Source: Bacillota bacterium (GTDB taxonomy: Bacteria > Bacillota > Clostridia > TANB77 > CAG-465). From it: a stretch of 40,741 bases of DNA. Within the stretch, counting starts at the first letter, position 1. Each line of letters starts with the position of its first letter. The position numbers were made by a program, and so were the translations under genes. The notes below the pieces were generated by a model that saw only the letters and a list, made by a program, of their open reading frames with translations, was not told the DNA's origin and did no database searches. Shown in pieces: positions 32,367 to 40,741 of this stretch. Location of the stretch: contig JAEWPS010000010.1 of NCBI GenBank assembly GCA_023460515.1, positions 1 through 40,741 of the forward strand, written 5' to 3'.

Positions 32367-33809
32367 ATGGGAAAAAATGTATTAAAAAATACTGATGAAG
32401 AAAACAAAAAAGTTGAAGTTGTAGGTAAGAAAAGTAAATTGGTTACTTTAGACAATGTAGAAAAGATTGAAAAATCTAAACAAAAAGATGAAGATATTAA
32501 AACTTCAAAAAAGAAAGAAGTTGTAGATTCTACTAATAAATCAAAAAAATCTGCAGTTTTACCTGAATATATAATACAAATTAATGAATTTCTCGAAAAA
32601 TATAAAGGTAGAGATAGTGTTACATACAAAGAAGTAATAGATTTTTTAGATAATAAAAACTTTACTCCACAAAACGTATCTAAATTGTATGAAGAATTAG
32701 AGAAGAATAAAATACATCTTTTAGAAGAAGCTGCAAAAGAATCTTCTAATCAAGATACAAATATTGCTGAAATAATAAATGATGAAGATGTAGAGGCAGA
32801 TTTAGAAGACATAGAACCAGTAGAAATAGACTCTGCAACTGAGAAGAGCGCAACATTTGGTAATTCACCTGTTGCCGAATTGGATATTGAACCTAATCTT
32901 GAAGATTTAAGTGAAATTGAAAAAGGTATATTATTTGATGAAGTAAGTGATTTATCATTTATGGATAATTTAAATACTGATGATCCAGTTAAACTATTTC
33001 TAAAAGAGATTGGTAATACAGCACTTTTAGATTATGAATCTGAAACAAAACTTGCTGAGAGAATGGCTGATGGAGATACTGAAGCAAGAAAACAATTAGT
33101 AGAGTCAAATTTAAGATTAGTTGTTAGTATAGCGAAAAGGTATATTGGTAGAGGAATGCACTTTTTAGATTTGATTCAAGAAGGAAATTTAGGACTTATT
33201 AAAGCAGTTGAAAAATTTGATCTTAAAAAGGGATTTAAATTTAGTACATATGCAACTTGGTGGATAAGACAGGCAATAACGAGAGCAATAGCAGACCAAG
33301 CTAGAACAATAAGAATACCAGTTCATATGGTTGAAACAATAAATAAATTAATACGTACTTCTAGACATTTATTACAACAAAATGGTAGGGAACCTTCACC
33401 AGAAGAAATAGCTGAAGAAGTTGAAATGCCTGTAGAAAAAGTAAGAGAGATATTAAAAATAGCTCAAGAACCAATATCATTAGAAACTCCAGTTGGAGAT
33501 GAAAACGAAACAGTACTTGGAAACTTTATTCAAGATGAAGAACAAGCTTCACCATCGGATCAAGCTGCTGATGTATTACTTAGAACACATTTAGATGATG
33601 TTATGGATACATTAACACCAAGGGAAGCTAGAGTTATAAAACTAAGATTTGGATTAATTGATGGAAGAATGAGAACTTTAGAAGAGGTTGGTCAAGAATT
33701 TCAAGTAACAAGAGAAAGAATAAGACAAATTGAAGCTAAAGCAATAAGAAAGTTAAAGCATCCAAGTAGAAGTAAGAGATTAAAAGATTTTATGAATACA
33801 GAAGCTTAA
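32367..33809 (+). CDS. rpoD: RNA polymerase primary sigma factor
   Basis: The 480-residue protein starts at ATG 32367 after AAAGGAGAG. It has a Lys-rich N-terminal tail (about 1-65), a region 1.1-like part, then DPVKLFLKEIGNTALLDYESETKLAERM (region 1.2), LDLIQEGNLGLIKAVEKFDLKKGFKFSTYATWWIRQAITRAIADQ (region 2) and the helix-turn-helix TLEEVGQEFQVTRERIRQIEAKAIRKL (region 4). The complete set of regions marks it as the housekeeping sigma factor. It recognises TTGACA/TATAAT promoters like those seen throughout this window, many with an extended TGn -10. A terminator follows. Confidence 0.97.
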   Translation: MGKNVLKNTDEENKKVEVVGKKSKLVTLDNVEKIEKSKQKDEDIKTSKKKEVVDSTNKSKKSAVLPEYIIQINEFLEKYKGRDSVTYKEVIDFLDNKNFTPQNVSKLYEELEKNKIHLLEEAAKESSNQDTNIAEIINDEDVEADLEDIEPVEIDSATEKSATFGNSPVAELDIEPNLEDLSEIEKGILFDEVSDLSFMDNLNTDDPVKLFLKEIGNTALLDYESETKLAERMADGDTEARKQLVESNLRLVVSIAKRYIGRGMHFLDLIQEGNLGLIKAVEKFDLKKGFKFSTYATWWIRQAITRAIADQARTIRIPVHMVETINKLIRTSRHLLQQNGREPSPEEIAEEVEMPVEKVREILKIAQEPISLETPVGDENETVLGNFIQDEEQASPSDQAADVLLRTHLDDVMDTLTPREARVIKLRFGLIDGRMRTLEEVGQEFQVTRERIRQIEAKAIRKLKHPSRSKRLKDFMNTEA

Positions 33810-33830
33810 TAGTTATTGACAATAAATTAC

Positions 33831-33869
33831 AAAAACTTGCATAATAGTAAAATATTATACAAGTTTTTT
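33831..33869 (+). terminator. Intrinsic terminator after rpoD
   Basis: A 16-position stem (33831-33846 with 33853-33868, one mismatch) ends in a T run. Confidence 0.85.
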
Positions 33870-33991
33870 ACTTTTTTAAGATTATTTTGTACATTACATA
33901 TTGTAATAAATAAAAATATGAGATATAATTTACTTATAATTATTTAATATAATCATTAAATAAAAATTAATAGTAAAAGTGAGGGTATTTT

Positions 33992-35410
33992 ATGGGATTT
34001 GAAGGTAATAAAAAAACAATAATTAAAGTTTTAATAGTAGTTATTATAGCACTTGCTCTGTTTGCTGGTTATATAGTACTTGTAAATAATCCAACATTTA
34101 AAATTAAATCTGCGGTTAGATATATATTTAAAGAAACAGATTCTATATTACAATTAGCAGAAAAATCATCTATTTCAAATAGTATATTTGAAAATAAAAC
34201 TGAAGTTACTAATAGAATGACAGCAAAGGTATCGCTTAGTGATGATGTTAAAAATTTAATTGGACCTGTATCTAAAAGTATAGAAGATTTAGTTAACAAC
34301 TCAATTATAGAAACAAATATTAAATCTGATATACCTAATAAATATTCTGATGTTGAATTAAATTACTCATATAATAATGAAAAAATTAAAGCAAATGCAT
34401 ATTTAGATAATAATGAGATATATGTATTAATTAAAGATTATTTTGATAAGTATATAAAGGTAACTGATGAAAAAGTTTTACAAGACGCTGTTAAAGAAGT
34501 TAAAGTTGATGAGATAAGATATCTTGTGGATGTTTTAAAAAACTCTATTGTTGATTCTGTTTCTTATGGCACAATAAGTGATTCTAAAGTATTAATAGAT
34601 ATTGATGAAGAAAAAATATCTGTAAATAAAACTACGCTTACTATTGATACAAAATTTACAAATCAAGTTACAACAATATTATTAAATAAAATATTAATGG
34701 ATAATAAAGCTAAAGATATAATAATTAAATTATCTGGTTCTGAAACATATCCAAATGTTACAGCGTTAGAAGATGATATAAGAGATCAACTATTAAATAT
34801 TGAAAACACTAATTACGATAATGAAGTTATAGGTGAATATTCGTTATATACTTCAGGAATATTTAATAAAGTAGTTAGAAATGAATTTAAATCTTTTGAT
34901 GAAAATAATACTGTATTACAATATACAACTTATAAGACAATAAAATTCGATACTCAAACTTCAATTTTTGAAAATAACGAGTTAATTGCGCAGGTAAATG
35001 TAAAAGAAACTTCACCAGATAATTATGATATTACATCTACTTATGGTAAAAATATGAGTATGGATGTTAAGGGTATTATTAGTCAATCAAAAGTTGATGT
35101 TAATTACACATTAAGAGTAAGTGGATTAAATGATATAAAGGGTGATCTAAATATTGAAACAAGAAATATTAGTAAAAGTGAAATCAATCAATCATTTACA
35201 TTTAGGTTAAATACTCCAGAGTCTTATGGTACAATTAATTTAACAGTAGATAGTACAATTAAAACAATAGAAAATATAACAAAACCAGACTTTACTAATA
35301 ATGTAGGATATGAGAATATTACTTCAACTGAAATATCTGATATTTATACAAATTTTGTAAACAAAAATCCAGAATTAATTAATGCAATAGGTAAAATTAT
35401 TGGAGAATAA
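33992..35410 (+). CDS. Membrane-anchored exported protein of unknown function
   Basis: The 472-residue protein starts at ATG 33992 after GAGGG. One N-terminal transmembrane helix (about 10-30, IIKVLIVVIIALALFAGYIVLV) is followed by about 440 extracytoplasmic residues with many alternating beta strands and polar turns: VELNYSYNNEKIKANAYLDNNEIYVLIKDYFDKYIKV, DEEKISVNKTTLTIDTKF, and FTFRLNTPESYGTINLTVDSTIKTIENI. The pattern of paired strands with DNNEIYV-type phrases resembles extracellular beta-rich Clostridia proteins without assigned function. No Cys lipobox or sortase motif is seen. It is monocistronic between the rpoD and ctsR terminators. Confidence 0.75.
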   Translation: MGFEGNKKTIIKVLIVVIIALALFAGYIVLVNNPTFKIKSAVRYIFKETDSILQLAEKSSISNSIFENKTEVTNRMTAKVSLSDDVKNLIGPVSKSIEDLVNNSIIETNIKSDIPNKYSDVELNYSYNNEKIKANAYLDNNEIYVLIKDYFDKYIKVTDEKVLQDAVKEVKVDEIRYLVDVLKNSIVDSVSYGTISDSKVLIDIDEEKISVNKTTLTIDTKFTNQVTTILLNKILMDNKAKDIIIKLSGSETYPNVTALEDDIRDQLLNIENTNYDNEVIGEYSLYTSGIFNKVVRNEFKSFDENNTVLQYTTYKTIKFDTQTSIFENNELIAQVNVKETSPDNYDITSTYGKNMSMDVKGIISQSKVDVNYTLRVSGLNDIKGDLNIETRNISKSEINQSFTFRLNTPESYGTINLTVDSTIKTIENITKPDFTNNVGYENITSTEISDIYTNFVNKNPELINAIGKIIGE

Positions 35411-35467
35411 ATTTAGATAATGTATATTAAATGTCTGCTAAAATATAGTAAAATGTTTAATATAAAG

Positions 35468-35497
35468 AAAAAAGTACTTGACAAAGTACTTTTTTTA
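35468..35497 (+). terminator. Intrinsic terminator overlapping the ctsR promoter
   Basis: A 12-bp perfect stem (35468-35479 with 35484-35495) with a GACA loop is followed by T. The -35 TTGACA of the ctsR operon lies across the loop. Confidence 0.85.
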
Positions 35498-35506
35498 TTG
35501 TATAAT
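35478..35506 (+). promoter_or_regulatory. Promoter of the ctsR-mcsA-mcsB-clpC operon
   Basis: -35 TTGACA (35478-35483), 17-bp spacer, -10 TATAAT (35501-35506). Both hexamers are perfect. The CtsR box begins directly after the -10. Confidence 0.92.
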
Positions 35507-35523
35507 AGTCAAAGATAGTCAAA
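35507..35523 (+). promoter_or_regulatory. CtsR operator (heptad direct repeat)
   Basis: AGTCAAA at 35507-35513 and again at 35517-35523, separated by GAT. This fits the known CtsR consensus (A/G)GTCAAA-NAN-(A/G)GTCAAA and covers the expected transcription start, so CtsR would block its own operon until heat or protein stress. Confidence 0.95.
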
Positions 35524-35546
35524 GTTAAGAATTGAGGTTATGTTAA

Positions 35547-35993
35547 ATGAATTTATCAAGTATAATAGAAGAATATATTCATGATCTATTAATAGATACA
35601 GATTATATAGAGGTTAAAAGGAATGATCTAGCTAATCAATTTAGTTGTGTTCCCTCACAAATCAATTATGTTATTTCTACTAGATTTATACCTGAACTTG
35701 GATTTTATGTTGAAAGTAAAAGAGGTGGAGGAGGATTTATAAAGATAAGTAAATTTGATTTAACCAATGAGAAATATTTGATGCATATTATTAGCGAAAT
35801 GGATAATAAATTATCACAAAATGTCGCTGACATTTACTTGAATAATCTTTTGGTGTATAATGTTTTAGATGAAAAAACAGCAAAATTAATTAAGATTGCA
35901 ATTTCAGATAAAAGTCTAGAGAATGTAAATAAATTAGATAGAGATAAAATAAGATCAGATATTTTTAAATGTTTGCTTATAAATTTAATATAA
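35547..35993 (+). CDS. ctsR: Transcriptional repressor of class III heat-shock genes CtsR
   Basis: The 148-residue protein starts at ATG 35547. It has the CtsR N-terminal winged helix: LSSIIEEYIHDLLID, RNDLANQFSCVPSQINYVISTRF, and the glycine-rich wing ESKRGGGGFIKI (Arg59 and Gly60-63) that reads the operator and senses heat. The C-terminal dimer domain contains LLVYNVLDEKTAKLI. It is the first gene of the operon with mcsA, mcsB and clpC and has a perfect operator upstream. McsB can inactivate CtsR by arginine phosphorylation or by targeting it to ClpCP. Confidence 0.96.
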   Translation: MNLSSIIEEYIHDLLIDTDYIEVKRNDLANQFSCVPSQINYVISTRFIPELGFYVESKRGGGGFIKISKFDLTNEKYLMHIISEMDNKLSQNVADIYLNNLLVYNVLDEKTAKLIKIAISDKSLENVNKLDRDKIRSDIFKCLLINLI

Positions 35994-36006
35994 GGGAGTG
36001 ATTTTT

Positions 36007-36528
36007 ATGAAATGCCAAAGCTGTGGAAAAGAAGAGGCAACTGTTAGATACTATGAGAATATAAATGGTGAAAAAAGAGAGATTGTTCTATGTGCTAATT
36101 GTGCTAAAAATTTAAATCTAATAGATTTTCCAAATATGTTATCATATTTCTTTATTAGTCATCCTAAAGAATTAATTGGGGAGGAATACTCAAACAAAGT
36201 ATGTAATAAATGTTCATATACTTTTGAAGATTATTTAGAAAAAGGTTTATTTGGATGTCCTAGTTGTTATAATGTATTTAGTGATAGAATAGATACATTA
36301 CTAACTAAAATACATGGAAAAAATAGGCATCTAAATATAGGAGATAATATAAGTAAGAATAATTTGAAAAAGCCAGGAGTAAGTAATAGTAATATTTCTG
36401 GAAATAGTGAGATATCTAAAATTGAAGACGTTAATTTATTGAAAAAATTATTAGATAAAAGTATAAAAGAAGAGAAGTATGAAGATGCGGCTAAATTGCG
36501 TGATAGAATAAAAGAATTAGAAAAGTAG
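36007..36528 (+). CDS. mcsA: McsA, zinc-binding activator of the McsB arginine kinase
   Basis: ATG 36007 follows GGGAG with 7 nt spacing; the GTG at 35998 abuts the ribosome-binding site and is rejected. The 173-residue protein has four C-x-x-C pairs (Cys3/6, Cys29/32, then VCNKC and GCPSC), two zinc-binding units. After a polar linker it ends with a UVR motif, LLKKLLDKSIKEEKYEDAAKLRDRIKELEK, used to bind ClpC. McsA activates McsB and links it to ClpC. The mcsB start lies 9 nt after its stop. Confidence 0.95.
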   Translation: MKCQSCGKEEATVRYYENINGEKREIVLCANCAKNLNLIDFPNMLSYFFISHPKELIGEEYSNKVCNKCSYTFEDYLEKGLFGCPSCYNVFSDRIDTLLTKIHGKNRHLNIGDNISKNNLKKPGVSNSNISGNSEISKIEDVNLLKKLLDKSIKEEKYEDAAKLRDRIKELEK

Positions 36529-36537
36529 GTGAGTGAT

Positions 36538-37527
36538 TTGTGGTATAAAGATGTAGGTGAAAATTCACAGTATGTAATTTCCACTAGGGTTAGAATAGCT
36601 AGAAACTTAAAAGATTTTAACTTCCCAAACAATTTATCTAAAGAGAACATGATAAAGTTAAATAGTTTAGTGGAAAACAATGTAGATAGAAATAAATTTA
36701 ATTTTTTAAAACTTAAAGATATGGATAAAACAACGGTTATGAGTTTAGTCGAGCAACATTTAATATCTTTTGAATGCGCTCAAAATTTGAATTCTGCTAT
36801 AATTACAAATAAAGATAATAGTATAGTTATTATGCTAAATGAAGAGGATCATTTAAGAATTCAATCATTTTCTAGTGGTTTAAATATAACTGATACATAT
36901 AATAATGCAAAACTCATAGAAAATAGTTTAAATCTAGATTATGCAAAAGATGATAGATACGGATATTTAACAAGTTGTCCAACTAATCTTGGGAGTGGTT
37001 TAAGGATATCTGTAATGATGCATTTGCCGGGTTTAGTTAGATTGAAGAAAATAAATAGTATAGTGGAAAATGTTCTTAATGCTGGAGTTTTAGTAAGAGG
37101 ATCATATGGCGAAAATACTGCAGGATATGGAGATATGTATCAATTTTCTAATAGAAGTAGCTTTGGAGAAAGTGAAGAAGCTATTATAATAAATATTAAA
37201 AATGTAATATCATATGTAATGTCACAAGAAAGTAAAGCTAGAGAATTATTATTAAAAACAGATATAGCATTTGAGGATAGTATCTTTAGATCTTATGGAA
37301 TTTTAAAAAATGCCAGATATATAAAATATAAAGAGGCAATAGATCATTTGTCTAAAATTAGAGTTGGAATAAGTTTAAAATTAATAACAAATATAGATTT
37401 GAAAATAATAAATAAATTAATGACGGAATGTAACAGTAGTGTACTTAAAATTACCTTGAAACAAGATTTTGATGATTACACTGAAAATATCGAAAGAGCA
37501 AAATATTTAAGAAAGGAGCTTGATTAA
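36538..37527 (+). CDS. mcsB: Protein arginine kinase McsB
   Basis: I place the start at TTG 36538, which has AGGTGA (36527-36532) 5 nt upstream and gives MWYKDVGENSQYVISTRVRIARN. GTG 36529 lies inside that site. The 329-residue protein is a guanidino-kinase relative: ISTRVRIARNL (nucleotide binding), the loop RGSYGENTAGYGDMYQFSN, and SFGESEEAI. It is a little shorter than the Bacillus subtilis enzyme, mainly at the C-terminus, which still carries an IERAKYLR motif. McsB phosphorylates arginines on damaged proteins and on CtsR, marking them for ClpCP. Its stop is directly followed by the clpC start. Confidence 0.93.
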   Translation: MWYKDVGENSQYVISTRVRIARNLKDFNFPNNLSKENMIKLNSLVENNVDRNKFNFLKLKDMDKTTVMSLVEQHLISFECAQNLNSAIITNKDNSIVIMLNEEDHLRIQSFSSGLNITDTYNNAKLIENSLNLDYAKDDRYGYLTSCPTNLGSGLRISVMMHLPGLVRLKKINSIVENVLNAGVLVRGSYGENTAGYGDMYQFSNRSSFGESEEAIIINIKNVISYVMSQESKARELLLKTDIAFEDSIFRSYGILKNARYIKYKEAIDHLSKIRVGISLKLITNIDLKIINKLMTECNSSVLKITLKQDFDDYTENIERAKYLRKELD

Positions 37528-37528
37528 T

Positions 37529-39958
37529 ATGTATGAATTTACAGATAGAGCACAAAAAGTTTTAGACAAAGCAAAAATGTTTTCACTTGAGAATAACTAT
37601 TCTTTTATCGGAACAGAACATATATTATATGGATTAGTTGCAGAAGGAGAAGGACTTGCAAGTAAAATATTAGTATCTCAGGGATTAACAGCAGACTATG
37701 TTAAGGAAGAAATTTTTAAAATAGATGGAGTTATGGACACTTTAGAACATGATAATATAGATTTTACACCTAGAGCTAAGAGAATACTAGAAAATAGTGT
37801 TAGAGAGTCTAAAAGAATTAATCATAATTATATAGGAACAGAGCATATTTTACTTTCATTAATGAGGGAGGTAGATAGCATTGCTATTAGAATTTTAATT
37901 GATGCAAATATTGATCCACAAAAAATATTTGCCGATTTAATGAAATTAATAAGTGATGATTCACCAGTAAATAATTATGCTTCTACAAGTAGTAATTTGA
38001 ATAATAATACACCAACATTGAATAGTTATTCAAAAGATTTAACTGCTTTAGCAAAAGAGAATAAATTAGACCCTGTTATAGGAAGAACTAGTGAAATAAC
38101 TAGAATTATTGAAATATTAAGTAGGAGAACAAAAAATAACCCAGTACTTATAGGCGAACCTGGGGTTGGTAAAACAGCAGTAGTAGAAGGTCTAGCACAA
38201 ATAATAACTGAGTCTAAAATACCAGATGTACTAAAAGATAAAAGAATTGTATCTTTAGATATGTCATCTATGATTGCAGGTGCAAAATATAGAGGAGACT
38301 TCGAAGAAAGACTTAAAAAATGTCTTCAAGAATCAAAAAAAGCTGGTAACGTTATACTTTTTATCGATGAATTACATACTATTATCGGTGCTGGCTCAGC
38401 TGAAGGTGCAATGGATGCAGCGAATATTTTGAAGCCACTTTTATCTAGAGGTGAAGTACAGATAATAGGTGCAACAACTTTAAATGAGTATAGAAAACAT
38501 ATTGAAAAAGACGCTGCTTTAGAAAGAAGATTTCAATCTGTTCTTATTGACGAACCCTCTGCTGAAGATACTATCAAAATATTAAAAGGATTGAAAGATA
38601 AATATGAAGCACATCATAAGGTTAAAATTACGGATGAGAGCATAAAAATGGCTGTAAATTTGAGCGTTAGATATATAAACGATAGATATTTACCAGATAA
38701 AGCTATAGATATAATTGATGAGGCTTGTTCTAAAATTAAATTAAAGACAGTTACAACACCTCAAAATATATTAGATTTGGAAAATAAATTAGTTAAATTA
38801 TCTAAAGAAAAAGAAGAAGCTATAATATCTCAGACATTTGAAAAAGCAGCTAAGGTCAGAGATGAAGAAAGAAAACTAAAAGAGAAGATAGATAAAGAAA
38901 AAATCAAATGGAAAAAAGAAGAATCTAATGAAGAAGTTAAATTAACTGAAGAAGATATATGTACTGTTGTTTCTGCTATGACTAAAATACCAATAACAAA
39001 ATTAGACTTAGAAGAAACTAAAAAATTAAAGGATTTAGATATAGAACTAAAAAAACGAGTAGTAGGTCAAGATGAAGCGGTTGAATCTTTAGCAAGAGCA
39101 ATTAAAAGAGCAAGAGTTGGATTAAAAGATGAAAAAAGACCTATAGGATCATTTATGCTACTTGGACCAACTGGTACTGGTAAAACTGAACTTACAAAAG
39201 CTTTATCTGAAAATCTATTTGGTTCAGATTCTGCTATGATAAGACTGGATATGTCGGAATATATGGAACCACATAGCGTATCAAAATTAATTGGTTCACC
39301 TCCTGGATATGTAGGGTATGAAGATGGTGGACAATTAACAGAAAAAGTAAGAAGAAAACCATATAGTATAGTATTATTTGATGAAATTGAAAAGGCACAT
39401 CCAGATGTATTTAATATGTTACTTCAAATACTAGAAGATGGTAGACTTACAGATTCTAATGGTAGAGTTGTTAATTTTAAAAATACAGTTATAATAATGA
39501 CATCAAATGTTGGTGCTAGAAATATAACAGAAAATAAATCTATTGGATTCATTTCAAAAGAGGATAGTTCTAAAAATTATGAAAAAACAAAAAATGAAGT
39601 TATGAGTGAAATTAAAAAAGTATTTAGGCCAGAGTTTTTAAATAGATTAGATGAAATAATAGTTTTTAGAAAATTACAAGAAGATAGTATTAAAAAAATT
39701 GTTAATTTGATGCTTTCAGAATTTGCAAAAAGATTGGCAAGTAAAAATATATTTGTCACATTTGATGATTCAATTATAGACTATATATCTAAGGTGGGAT
39801 TTGATGATACTTATGGTGCAAGACCACTTAGAAGGGCTATACAAACACATATTGAAGATAAATTTGCTAATAAATTATTAGATGATGAAGTTAAGGAAAA
39901 TGATAGTGTTAAAGTATCGTATGTAGATGCTGAAGTATTGATAGAAAAAGTGAAATAA
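37529..39958 (+). CDS. clpC: ATP-dependent Clp protease ATP-binding subunit ClpC
   Basis: ATG 37529 has AAGGAG 10 nt upstream and lies 1 nt after the mcsB stop. The 809-residue unfoldase has two Clp N repeats (about 1-145; YEFTDRAQKVLDKAK and FTPRAKRILENSVRESKRINHNYIGTEHIL), AAA+ domain 1 with Walker A GEPGVGKT (209-216) and Walker B VILFIDELHTIIGAG, the middle coiled coil with a UVR motif FEKAAKVRDEERKLKEKI, and AAA+ domain 2 with GPTGTGKT (546-553) and IVLFDEIEKAHPDVFN. The ring unfolds arginine-phosphorylated or adaptor-delivered substrates and feeds them to ClpP. A terminator ends the operon. Confidence 0.97.
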   Translation: MYEFTDRAQKVLDKAKMFSLENNYSFIGTEHILYGLVAEGEGLASKILVSQGLTADYVKEEIFKIDGVMDTLEHDNIDFTPRAKRILENSVRESKRINHNYIGTEHILLSLMREVDSIAIRILIDANIDPQKIFADLMKLISDDSPVNNYASTSSNLNNNTPTLNSYSKDLTALAKENKLDPVIGRTSEITRIIEILSRRTKNNPVLIGEPGVGKTAVVEGLAQIITESKIPDVLKDKRIVSLDMSSMIAGAKYRGDFEERLKKCLQESKKAGNVILFIDELHTIIGAGSAEGAMDAANILKPLLSRGEVQIIGATTLNEYRKHIEKDAALERRFQSVLIDEPSAEDTIKILKGLKDKYEAHHKVKITDESIKMAVNLSVRYINDRYLPDKAIDIIDEACSKIKLKTVTTPQNILDLENKLVKLSKEKEEAIISQTFEKAAKVRDEERKLKEKIDKEKIKWKKEESNEEVKLTEEDICTVVSAMTKIPITKLDLEETKKLKDLDIELKKRVVGQDEAVESLARAIKRARVGLKDEKRPIGSFMLLGPTGTGKTELTKALSENLFGSDSAMIRLDMSEYMEPHSVSKLIGSPPGYVGYEDGGQLTEKVRRKPYSIVLFDEIEKAHPDVFNMLLQILEDGRLTDSNGRVVNFKNTVIIMTSNVGARNITENKSIGFISKEDSSKNYEKTKNEVMSEIKKVFRPEFLNRLDEIIVFRKLQEDSIKKIVNLMLSEFAKRLASKNIFVTFDDSIIDYISKVGFDDTYGARPLRRAIQTHIEDKFANKLLDDEVKENDSVKVSYVDAEVLIEKVK

Positions 39959-39962
39959 TTTC

Positions 39963-40016
39963 AAATATAAAAGAAACTTTAATAGGCTTATGCTAGTTAA
40001 GGTTTCTTTTATATTT
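39963..40016 (+). terminator. Terminator of the ctsR-clpC operon
   Basis: A 20-position stem (39963-39982 with 39997-40016, one G-U pair) with a 14-nt loop has a T-rich right arm. Confidence 0.82.
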
Positions 40017-40077
40017 TATTGTAATTATATCCATAATATAAGAAGTAATTATTTAATACCTTTAAAAGTATAACATA

Positions 40078-40106
40078 TTGACAAAAAAGCTAATGTATAG
40101 TAAACT
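40078..40106 (+). promoter_or_regulatory. Possible promoter of the pilin-like gene at 40177
   Basis: -35 TTGACA (40078-40083), 17-bp spacer, weak -10 TAAACT (40101-40106). Confidence 0.5.
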
Positions 40107-40176
40107 TTATAGTATATATTATTTATAGATTTTTATAAAACATATGATAATTTTATTAAGTATTAAGGAGAAACAT

Positions 40177-40741
40177 ATGAAAAATAAAGGAATATCACTA
40201 ATAGTTTTAATAATAACAATAATAGTTATAATTATAATAGCAAGTGCCGTTATAATTGCAATTAGTAATAATAATGTAGTAGACAGTTCAAAAAAGGCAA
40301 GATTTATGAGTGATTATACAAATGTACAAGATGGAGTAAATCTTTATTCACTTGGCAAATATAATGCTCAAACAAGTAAATTTGATCTTCCTTTAAAAGG
40401 ATATTTAACATCTTCAGATAAATCATATATATCTGAAAGTAACCCTACTCTAAAAACTAAAATAGAAGAGTTAAGTGGTAGTATGGATACTGCTAACTTA
40501 GCATGGATAAGCAGTGAAGATATAGGAGCAAAATTATCTAAGGAAAAAAGAGATAAAGGATATATAATAGATGTAACAAATGGACAAATCTATGACTATG
40601 TTGGAGATGTTTTTGAAGGTAAAAGGTGGCATACTTTAGATGGTGGTGTATTAATTGGTGATGTAAATCCACCTACATATGAAGAACTATGGGATGGTTG
40701 GATTAAATTAACGCTATACTATCCTGCAGGTTCAACTGAAA
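40177..40741 (+). CDS. Pilin-like N-terminal surface protein (3' end outside window)
   Basis: The reading frame runs from ATG 40177, after AAGGAG (40165-40170), to the window edge: 188 codons and counting. The N-terminus, MKNKGISLIVLIITIIVIII, is closely similar in design to the gene at 16242: a short basic leader, Gly-Ile-Ser-Leu, and a long helix rich in Ile. It resembles a type IV prepilin or pseudopilin but lacks Glu at +5. After the helix come ARFMSDYTNVQDGVNLYSL, WISSEDIGAKLSKEKRDKGYIIDVTNGQIYDYVG and GWIKLTLYYPAGSTE, where Ig-like repeats could begin, as in the partial gene at the left edge. No pilus assembly gene is in the window. Confidence 0.8.
   Translation, partial: MKNKGISLIVLIITIIVIIIIASAVIIAISNNNVVDSSKKARFMSDYTNVQDGVNLYSLGKYNAQTSKFDLPLKGYLTSSDKSYISESNPTLKTKIEELSGSMDTANLAWISSEDIGAKLSKEKRDKGYIIDVTNGQIYDYVGDVFEGKRWHTLDGGVLIGDVNPPTYEELWDGWIKLTLYYPAGSTE

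Noticed and set aside
33816..33845. TTGACA...CATAAT after rpoD as a promoter
   Set aside because: The 18-bp spacer and -10 lie within the rpoD terminator stem, and no gene or RNA start follows. Probably chance in AT-rich DNA.
1..40741. CRISPR array, prophage, insertion sequence or riboswitch
   Set aside because: No spaced identical repeats, transposase, integrase, phage structural gene or recognisable riboswitch or T-box leader was found.

Overview
The window is very AT-rich DNA (about three quarters A+T by eye) in which every supported gene lies on the + strand. Gene content points to a low-GC Bacillota of the class Clostridia, probably an uncultured gut lineage. The evidence is the CtsR-McsA-McsB-ClpC operon, an Asp23/AmaP/DUF2273 envelope cluster next to nusB-xseA-xseB, dnaG-rpoD, PspC/PadR/DUF1700/DUF4097 genes, clostridial CoA-dehydratase-type proteins, and surface proteins with a pilin-like N-terminal helix. 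UGA is a normal stop (for example at 9910-9912 and 24039-24041), which argues against Mollicutes. The lineage is an inference.

Layout. 1-2256: C-terminal part of a modular surface protein, closed by a strong terminator. 2257-2634: gene-poor leader. 2635-6578: an E2-like acyltransferase relative, then a three-gene 2-hydroxyacyl-CoA-dehydratase/activase-type operon whose activase gene is split by a +1 frameshift. 6673-8502: O-antigen-ligase-like membrane protein. 8643-10888: PspC, PadR, DUF1700, DUF4097, PspC envelope cluster. 11090-14875: secG, rnr (also split by a +1 frameshift), a membrane protein, trmB. 15083-17603: two envelope proteins driven by nearly identical promoters. 17731-17906: tRNA-His and tRNA-Gln, followed by a 1.1-kb segment bounded by a 13-bp duplication of the tRNA-Gln 3' end. 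19136-24041: mostly small or membrane proteins (YwbE, DUF2207-like, an ORFan, DUF1905/YdeI, YbjQ, a degenerate PLD-like protein). 24157-27631: asp23-amaP-DUF2273-nusB-xseA-xseB. 27700-30525: a foreign-looking HAD phosphatase, a sugar nucleotidyltransferase, a polytopic membrane protein. 30552-35410: dnaG, rpoD, an anchored exported protein. 35547-39958: ctsR-mcsA-mcsB-clpC with a clear CtsR box. 40177-end: start of another pilin-like surface protein.

Main observation. The activase and RNase R genes are each broken by exactly one extra C, in TTA-CGG-T and TCA-CGG-A. In both, the zero-frame codon at the break is CGG, and skipping its C restores a family-perfect reading frame through a glycine codon (GGT or GGA). 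My manual scan of every CGG triplet on the + strand found no other in-frame CGG in genes that look native. The only others are one in an ORFan (21097-21489) and two in the HAD gene (27700-28371), both of which have foreign-looking codon use. This suggests that CGG is unassigned or very poorly decoded here and acts as a +1 frameshift codon, a bacterial parallel to yeast Ty-type +1 shifting at a hungry arginine codon. Two coincident sequencing errors or two young pseudogenes are the main alternatives.

Other points of interest are terminators fused to the next promoter (28398-28453 and 35468-35506), twin 10-bp palindromes inside the PadR promoter, duplicated promoter blocks, and the tRNA-Gln 3'-end duplication.
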